NCBI RefSeq assembly: GCF_037975245.1
Contig: NC_092569.1
Span: 6,008,501-6,072,500 of the forward strand
Source of the DNA: Apostichopus japonicus
Lineage: Eukaryota > Echinodermata > Holothuroidea > Aspidochirotida > Stichopodidae
Reading direction: 5' to 3'
DNA: 64,000 nt
How positions within the stretch are numbered: position 1 is the first letter of the stretch; each line of letters begins with the position of its first letter. Shown one piece after another: positions 51,801 through 61,500 of this stretch. Below the pieces are notes generated by a model that worked only from the letters and a program-made list of their open reading frames with translations, made no database searches and had not been told where the DNA came from. A program made the translations under genes and the position numbers.

Positions 51801-54800
51801 TGGGTCTAGATTGCTAATACATCACAAACAGATAGCCTATAATGACAAATCCTTTCAAAGTTGTCTGATGCAAATTGCCTTTATTCGCTCAACAATAGCA
51901 CTTGCTCGATTAGATGATACATCATAACGTTACTTCAACAAGGAGAAGCGATACTGTTGTTTCCTCTCTAAAATACTTCTGAACATTGTCATTGGGTCCT
52001 AATATTACAGGTGATATTTTTAAGTTTCTTACAACCTTAACAGTAACCACACTCGACAAGAGGGCCCAATGAAATCACTGAGGGCAATATAGCAGAACCT
52101 TTAAGATCAGTCATCATTGGGCTGGCCAGCCTAACCAGTTACAGCCAGATACAAAAGGTGGCAAAATAATTGCCTTCTCCTGCTGATTATTATAAATAAG
52201 CACCAGAAAACCAATGCTGCCAACTGGTTCTCCAGTGTGTGTGAAGATTCATTCGATTACCTGTCGGATAATTTATTTAACCCCCTTCCCTTAATCCTCT
52301 CTTTGTCTTGCCACTGTGTATCTCCTACCTCTCCTCTTACCCTGTTGGTTTCTTTCTTTCTTCTCTCCATCCCTTGTCTACTAATCCCCTTACATCTATC
52401 TCTTTGTGTTCACCGTGCTCATTAACCTGTCTGTATTCTGTGTATGTTTTTGTCCCTTCTGTTACTGTTACTTGTCATTTAGCCTCTGAAGAAGATCCTG
52501 CTAGGATCGAAACATCAGGCCAACTTACTTTTACACATTCTCTTACACAGGCTCTCTAATGGATAAGCAGTTTGCTAACAGTTTTATTTTATTTAGATAT
52601 ATTATTAGTATACTGTAAACATACAGCATACATACAATGCATATATATCGTAGAAATAATGATGACTGCATCAAACACTGAAGATGGATTCTTGTAGTGT
52701 GGTTTGCAGGTATGCAAAATCGTTATAAACCTGGAAACTTCTTTACGATATATGATTGAAGAGCAAAGTTATCTACACCACAAGCTGACTTACTTTAATT
52801 TAATGAACTTGATACTGTCGTTAACTGGTAAGACCTAATTACCGAGCAATTCTGACTTTTGTTTTACAGAAATAGCTCTTGTACCCATAATGCACTAGCT
52901 ACCTCTGAGACTTCCGAACCAGTTTCATTACGACACACACAATTGCCGTCTGCTATATAAGATCTTCTTGCTATCAAGAATCTTTTGTTTTTTTATAATA
53001 GAGCCTGTCAGCTTAGGGTTCAACAAACGTTCACTTTAATCAATCTCTCCAGGAATCAGAACGAGTTAGATCCAGTTTCAGATCTCGCTAGCACTAGAAA
53101 GTTATTAAGTGATCAGGTTAAGTTATCGGCACCAGACTCGCTGGTAGGACGAATAGCTTAGGATGATGAGACTTGCCTCGTGTTTTTCTCAAACCATCCT
53201 CCATTATTGCATCCGAGGTCAGGGTCGTCTTCGTTCATAAATTTGTGAGCTCGGATCGTCTTGTTGGTGAGATCGGCGTCGAACAGAAACTGGTTTGGGT
53301 TACAGTAACATTTCGGCGCCAGACGAAACGAGGACCACAGGTACGAGACCCGGAGATTCGGGTACTTGGGCTCGTCAAACTTCACGTCGAGTTTATCAAA
53401 TTCACCTACAAAAATGAAGATACACGGAGTGGTCCCAATTGTTTGGCAGACGAAATGCAGGAAGACATGAATGAAAGATTAAAAATGGAAAATGTTCAGA
53501 AGAATTGTCAGATTTAGTAAAAAAACAATTTGTTGGAAATGTCAAAGTTTAAAGGGGACACAGACCAAAACCATCATTTTAAGGTTATATGGAATAGAAT
53601 TTATTTGTGGACATCCCCCCCCCCCCCCCAAAAAAAAAAACAACTAGAGAAAAATCTTCCCCCGTTTGGGAGATATCCATGTGATACGCAAGTCACGTCT
53701 ACGAACTGTCATTTTATAAATCTGTGACATCAAAGGGCCAGAAAATCTGGAACCATTTACTTTAATTTTCGCTGTTTTTCTTTATCATAATTTCAGGGTG
53801 AAATTTTAACACAATGACACTGAAATTAGGTCAGATTGAGAGGTTCAATATTTGAGATTCAGCATTTGCAAAAGCCATCTCCATCACAGCAAACAAACAC
53901 TGTAATAAATAAAGGAAAGCAAAGAGAAATGAATCCATGTGGCTTAATAATGTCACATTTAATATTTTAGTATCAGCATTTGCAAAAAGCGATCTTCATT
54001 ACAGTAAGCAAACACTGTAATAAATATTAATAAATAAAGTAAAGCAAAGAGAAATGAATCCATGTGACTTAATAATGTCACATTTAATATTTTAGTATCA
54101 GCATTTGCAAAAAGCGATCTTCATTACAGTAAGCAAACACTGTAATAAATATTAATAAATAAAGGAAAGCAAAGAGAAATGAATCCATGTGGCTTAATGA
54201 TGTCACATTTAATATTTTAGTACCAGCATTTGCAAAAAGCGATCTTCATTACAGTAAGCAAACACTGTAATAAATATTAATAAATAAAGTAAAGCAAAGA
54301 GAAATGAATCCATGTGGCTTAATGATGTCACATATAATATTTTAGTACCAGCATTTGCAAAAAGCGATCTTCATTACAGTAAGCAAACACTGTAATAAAT
54401 ATTAATAAATAAAGGAAAGCAAAGAGAAATGAATCCATGTGGCTTAATTATGTCACATTTAATATTTTAGTACCAGCACTTGCTAAAAGCGATCTTCATT
54501 ACAGTTAGCAAGCACTGTAATAAATATTAATAAATAAAGGAAAGCCAAACGAAATGAATCCATGTGGCTTAATAATGTCACATTTAATATTTTAGTACCA
54601 GCATTTGCAAAAAGCGATCTTCATTACAGTAAGCAAACACTGTAATAAATATTAATAATAAGGAAAGCAAAACGAAATGAATCCATGTGGCTTAATAATG
54701 TCACCTTTAGACTTGATCAAGTCTCAGACTTGTGTCTTAAGGAGTATTCAATCTATGATATCTCCTGATTGGAATGAGTTTTTTCTCAGCTGTTTGGGGA

Positions 54801-55431
54801 AGTTGTTCATGACAGTTACCTCTATCACATAGATAAATAATGATAGTTGGGTCTGTTTTTCCTTTAAGGAGATTCATATACTTATTGTATTATTATATGA
54901 TGTGGCTGGCTAGATTAAAAATATACACAAAATGTGGACGACAGGTACTGCATCTTCCAAATGCAGGATGAACTGGTTGATATTTTTTTTACAGATTCTT
55001 CCTCAACATATTTTGTTCTTATTCCTTCTGTTTCCTGTGCAAGAAAGTTCTGCATTCCTACATTTAGCTTCAGGATTCTCAAGGGTAATATGAGGGGTAG
55101 CAGGAGATGGGTGGGAAGGCGCTCCTGGTCACCCTCACTGTTTATCCATTGTAGTCAAATGAGGGTCATAAAATTTCTTTACCATCCAAGACTTAACTTG
55201 GATCATGCAAAAACCCAAATTCATACCTTTTTTTCTAACTCATCAATGGTGCCATTTTAATTGAATAAAAAAAGTTGACTTAGTGCAGAACTTAAGTCTT
55301 GATATATCATAGTCTTAGAAAAAAGACAAAAATTGGGCGCAATCAATGTATCTCTAGCTATTCCAGTTTTTCAAGATATTCACTTTCAAAAGACTAACTC
55401 TTTGGAATTGAATTTTCCTTTAAGTCTACAA

Positions 55432-55491
<60 letters not shown>

Positions 55492-55504
55492 GTGATGGTG
55501 ATGG

Positions 55505-55556
<52 letters not shown>

Positions 55557-58500
55557 GATGGTGGTGGTGATGATGATGATGGTGGCTACTCAGTGACAGG
55601 TTTAATTATTATTCATGTTAATACATTGTTTAATAAATTCTAATACCTCAACCGAAAGACGTTCTTGTAACTTCATATCAACAACAGAGCATCCTTGTGT
55701 GATATTCAATTCTACTTGTCATTTGTAGCCATAAGAGTTTTACGTTTGCCCGTTGAATTCTCTTGTGTTGCATCTGAGGAACTGACCTAATTGGTCTGTG
55801 TGTTAGACTAGCATGTCCAGTCACTTTAATTGATGAGCCTCAGCTGTCTAAAGGGTCTTTTCTCAAAATTGGAAAATGTCACAGAAATACAACCCTGGAC
55901 TGATGGAAGTGGTTTAAACAGGTCTACATCAAATCAAAATTAATTGTGTTTGTCAAGTCATCCTGTAGTGAACTTAAACTGTCAGTAAAAGTAGAAAACT
56001 TTCTTTTTTTTGGAGGGGGCGGGGAGCCAAAAAAGGAACTATGATATCATTCACATTATGCGCATCCAATTTACAGAAACAAAATAAGGATCCATAAAAT
56101 AAGAGATAACTTGGCAAGAACAGGACAATATTTGCAAATGGCGGTCATAGTCATTTTGACCACTTTCATAAATCGTTGTCATAGAAACGTTTTACTCACC
56201 TGGCAGAGCTTTTTTGGCTGCGTCTCTGCTATATTCGATCAATAAATTGAAATAGGATGTCGGAAATTTCTCTTTCGTCTCCGGTTCGACTACTATTCTT
56301 AAGATCTGGCGGCCGAGAAAGTCGAGAGAGAAGATTAATGAAAACAGTATTTAGAAAAGATGATAGCAACTTTGTATAGTGGTACAGTGCCTTGTGTAAT
56401 TGACAGCCATTTGTCTTTTAACCTGAGCATTGGCGCTGGAGATGATCAGATTTAAAAGGCACTTATTTTAACAATTTTATTGCAGTGAAAGCAATATTGG
56501 GGATAAACCCCCCATGGCATGTTCTCAACACTTCAATATAACAATATTTTATTAGGTTGTTTGTAGTTGGAATGTCAGTTCACATGCAAACATTGTTAAA
56601 ACAAGACTACCTTAAATGAGCCTGAGAGTGTGACTAGGACTTCTCAGACACTGCTTGGCCAAAAACTAGGTAAAGGGGTTCCTTCTGCAAAGGGGACAGG
56701 GTCCCACTTTCCCTTTGAAAACTCATATGTGTATGTCAAGTGGTGTCACATGTTTCAGCTTTTCCAACAGATGCATCAACCCATAGCTAATCAGGGATGT
56801 GCCCAGGATTTCCTGAGTGCCAGGGTATACTGATCGCCGTCCTGGGGGAAGGGTCTAAGGGGAGGTGTGACATTTTTTTGATTTTGAAGTTGTGTACAGA
56901 GCTAGTGAAGTGTGATACTGCATGCTGCAGATTAAAGCCACGCCTACTCCATATCTCAGCACCTGTGTTTACGTGAATTTGACAAATGGGGGTAAACGAG
57001 GATACATGTGGCCCAATTTATGTTGAATATAATGTTATGAATGTCGGTATTTTATCCTGGCAATCCTCCATAGTTATTGTAATGTGCAACTTACTTGTCA
57101 GAGAAAAAATATATTCGCACAGAAAATTTGGAATGTGAAAAAGTTAGTTAACTAGCGTAGAAGTGAAAAAAAAACATATATAAAATATAACAAATAAAAC
57201 ACTTGTTGGTATCCTCAAACCTGTTCAAGGATTACTTTACACTGATGGCCACTGACTAAAAAGTGCAACAATTATTTGACATACAACTCGCCTTTTTCTC
57301 CTGTTAGACCATTTATTTTTCAAAGCTCAATATTTCATAGAAATGCTCTTTAGAGTAAACCACTGTCACGATGTTTTAACTGCCTTGAACGTTTTCCTTC
57401 ATTGTTTTCTTTTAACGTTTTTATTACTTTATTAATTGATTTTGCTATTCAGTCTTTTTGCTCCCTGTTTGTACTTTTACATATTAACTTTTCATTCTTT
57501 TAGGATATTGATATTTTTAACTTCGTGTTTGCTTGCATCGATAAATTTGTTTGTTAACTTTTAATGGAATAAAACTAAGATGAAAGTAAATAGAGTTAGA
57601 AATTACCTCGTCGGATGGTTTCAGAACAAATGCAAACGAGTAGACGGAATCTTTTACTCTGTCGTAGAAATATGTCACGGACACGCCGTTTTTATTCAGA
57701 GTTTTAGAACCCTTCTTCCCTTCCTTCATATTTCTCTCGACCTCTGAGAATTCTTCCGGTTTTCCGGCCGTCTGCTCAAGTTTTGAGATCGGGATGAACA
57801 TTGGATCATCCATGAGCTATGAGGGAAGAGGCAAAGAACAGCATTAATGTTCTCATATTTAAAAGAGGCCACACAGCGAAACATCATTATTAATCTATGT
57901 GATCGAGACAACTTCACCAAACAGTTAAGAAACAAATGATTCCATTTGGGGAGATACCAGAGATTAAATGTCATTTTTCACACGCGAGGCCAAAGACTTG
58001 ATCAAGTTTATATATGACATCATTGAGCCACATGTGCTTATAAAGGTTTTTCGATGTCTTTCATTTCTCCTGTACATGATTTATTTTCAGTAATAGAGAT
58101 TAACTATGCAAATGCTGAATTTAAATATTGAAGCTCTTAACATGACCTACTTATGGCAATTGTTTCATTTCATTATTAACCCTGTTAAAATTTAATCATT
58201 TTATAATATAAACGTATAAAAACCAAGAGAAGGGTTTCACTTCACTTCAGATTTGAATGGCACTGTGACATCATAGTTTTACAAAATTACAGCTCCCAGA
58301 CCTGCCTTTTAATAACAGATATCATCCAAAATGGAGCAAGATTTTTTTCTTAGGTGTATTGGGGGCAGTAGTTGTACTTCACAAGGATCTCTGTCACATA
58401 AACTAAAGATGATTAAAGGGTTTTGTGTCTCCTTCTAACTTTCTTTGGTTTTTACTTCAAACATCAATCACGGTCCAACTCTATCGTTCTGAGTATCATC

Positions 58501-61500
58501 TAAGGCAAGTCAAACAAGATAGAAGAGCCTACAGTTTAGGTACAAAAAATAACCCCATTATTTCATGAGGACTACATCATATCATCAAACTAATGTTTAT
58601 CTAGCCCCAGTCCACTCATATCAGGACTACAATGATATAATTATTAGGTTGAGTTGTTCAGTATGGTAACACAATTCTATCGTAAAAGAACAGATCATAC
58701 ATGTGACATATAGTAAAAATGTGCTGTGCAGCCATGTCTGATGCTTACTAACATTAGGCATGAACCTGTTACAAATATTACCCCTTCGAAACCCTAGATT
58801 CTATCTAAGAATGGTAAGAAGCCTTCCCTGTTTCTTTCAAACTATTTCAAGCAGCATTTGGTCACCACTTGCAATAGTTTTTTTTACTACACAAATCAAC
58901 CATTAATATTGGATATGACAGCACTTGATCAACTTAAACATCCTCCTTGTTTAGATATGTAAGTATGATCAATATGCTTCAGTACAAATGGAAAGCAGTA
59001 AGTGAGGAGAGGGGGAGGAGGAGAGGGGGAGGAGGAGAGGGGGAGGAGGAGAGGGGGAGGAGGAGAGGGGGAGGAGGAGAGGGGGAGAGGGGGAGGAGGA
59101 GAGGGGGAGGAGGAGAGGGGGAGGAGGAGAGGGGGAGGAGGAGAGGGGGAGAGGGGGAGGGGGAGAGGGGGAGGAGGAGAGGGGGAGGAGGAGAGGGGGA
59201 GGAGGAGAGGGGGAGGAGAGGGGGAGGAGGAGAGGGGGAGGAGGAGAGGGGGAGGAGGAGAGGGGGAGGAGGAGAGGGGGAGGAGGAGAGGGGGAGGAGG
59301 AGAGGGGGAGGAGGAAGAGAGGGGGAGGAGGAGGAGAGGGGGAGGAGGAAGAGAGGGGGAGGAGGAGGAGGAGAGGGGGAGGAGGAGGAGAGGGGGAGGA
59401 GGAGAGGGGGAGGAGGAGAGGGGGAGGAGGAGAGGGGGAGGAGGAGAGGGGGAGGAGGAGAGGGGGAGGAGGAGAGGGGGAGGAGGAGAGGGGGAGGAGG
59501 AGAGGGGGAGGAGGAGAGGGGGAGGAGGAGAGGGGGAGGAGGAGAGGGGGAGGAGGAGAGGGGGAGAAGGAGAGGGGTTGAAGTTAAGTGTGGCTTTAAG
59601 TTTTTCCTTCTTTTAAAGGCATACAGCAAGAACAAGAAAACCATGACCATGGTAAAGGAATTATAAGCATATTTGAAAGAGAATTTTTTTTTTGACTAGC
59701 AGGAATCTATGAATATATTACCTAGCCTCTATGGAATAAATCCAGCCCTTTTGGCTATTTTTTTGCTTTCAAGAACCCCAAATTGCAAATTGTCTCCTCT
59801 TTAAGAGTAGACCAACCTACCACAGGACAAAGAGCTCAACCATTAAGCTAAGCTTGCCAATAGTCACTTCATGGTTGGGTTCTACATTTTCTACATACCA
59901 TGGATACAATTACATATCAAATCGTTCATACAACATGTTAGCTAAGTACTGTTAAAAAATAAAGTAAACAAGGAGGAAAATATAACTCATGTCATATGGA
60001 AGTAGAAAAACCTGGAATGAGTACTTGCAATGAGTACAAATTTATATATATAGATAGAGAAAGATAGACAGACAGACACATAGAAAGTCCCTGTGGAGGC
60101 TGGAGGTTGTTTTTCACTGTTCTGGATTTTGCAACTCACTACAGTTTCAACTGACTACAGTTGCAATATATATATAAATAAATATATAAATAAATATATA
60201 TATATATATGTATATATATATATGTATATGTATACGTATACATATACTATCTCTCTGTCTATCTGTCTGTCTGTCTATCTTTCTCTCTCTATATATATAA
60301 ATATATCTATATACATACATACATATATATATACATTCATACATACATACATACACGCATACATACATACATACATACATACATACATACATACATACAT
60401 ACATACATACATACATACATACATACATACATACATACATACATACATACACACATACATACATACATATACGGTACCATATATTTGACTAATAATGATG
60501 CATTTACCTTGCTACTGGCCTTCATTCTTGGGTGAAATATCGTAGCTCCTTCATTGTCAATCAGGAAGGCATACACGCTGCCCCACTGTTCATTATTGAT
60601 GATCTGCTCAATTTCGTCCAAGGTTGCATCTACACCGACCACACCGATGACACTGTATAGAATGTCAAAGATATAATGTGGTTTGCCTTTAGACATTCGT
60701 TACGAAGATTTGAAGTTCAATATTGAAGTTCAATGATCGAGATCATTACTGGAAGGCAATTTGACTGAAGGGGGCACAGTAATTGTTTATGAGGGTTCCG
60801 CAATTTTGAAGGGTATTGTTCTATGACAAGTGGTGGGGAAACCAATGTCATAAGTGGCGTCTATAACATCAGTTTATACAGAACCCTGAGTACAGGATAT
60901 TACAGTTTAATGATGCTTGCTTTATAAGTCTGCTACAGAGATAAAAGGTTGGCAGGATTCACTAAAACAGCAAGGGAATAACATCATATGGATACTACCT
61001 TAGGTAAGTTCAAAAAGTAGCTGTGATGTGAATTGTGAGAGTGGGCAGTTTCTGATACGATCATGTCTTCATTGTTATAATTCACACTTAAACATACGAT
61101 CACTAAGATGGAGCCTCTACAGCCATTGACACACAATCGAACTATCATAAAAATAATATACCAAAATGAATATTGCGTTCAAGATCTCTTTCACAAATAT
61201 TTCTAATAAATAAATAATATATATTTGCATAGCTCTTTTACATAAAAGAATATCTGAACATTTGTGCACTTTACACGAAAATAGAGAATTCTTTGTTTGA
61301 AAAGCAAATAATATGATATATATCAAATGCCAATCAAAACACAAACAATTAGCTGGACTTTGCTGACTTTCCTGTTACATATTAATTAAGATGTTTTGGT
61401 TACGTACTACACTCAGCCGATCAACCAATCACCACTCTTCAAGTGACGGGTCAGTCCACGATCACGTTAATGTATTTGCAGTCTGGCGAAACCTTTAATG

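Noticed and set aside
55333-55596. Open frame with a long poly-methionine run
   Set aside because: Translation of the (ATG)n repeat.
58947-59666. Long open frames on both strands rich in Gly/Glu/Arg or Pro/Ser/Leu
   Set aside because: Translation of the purine minisatellite; any frame is open.
60093-60488. Open frames of Tyr-Ile-His-Thr or Met-Tyr-Val-Cys repeats
   Set aside because: Translation of the (ATAC)n repeat.
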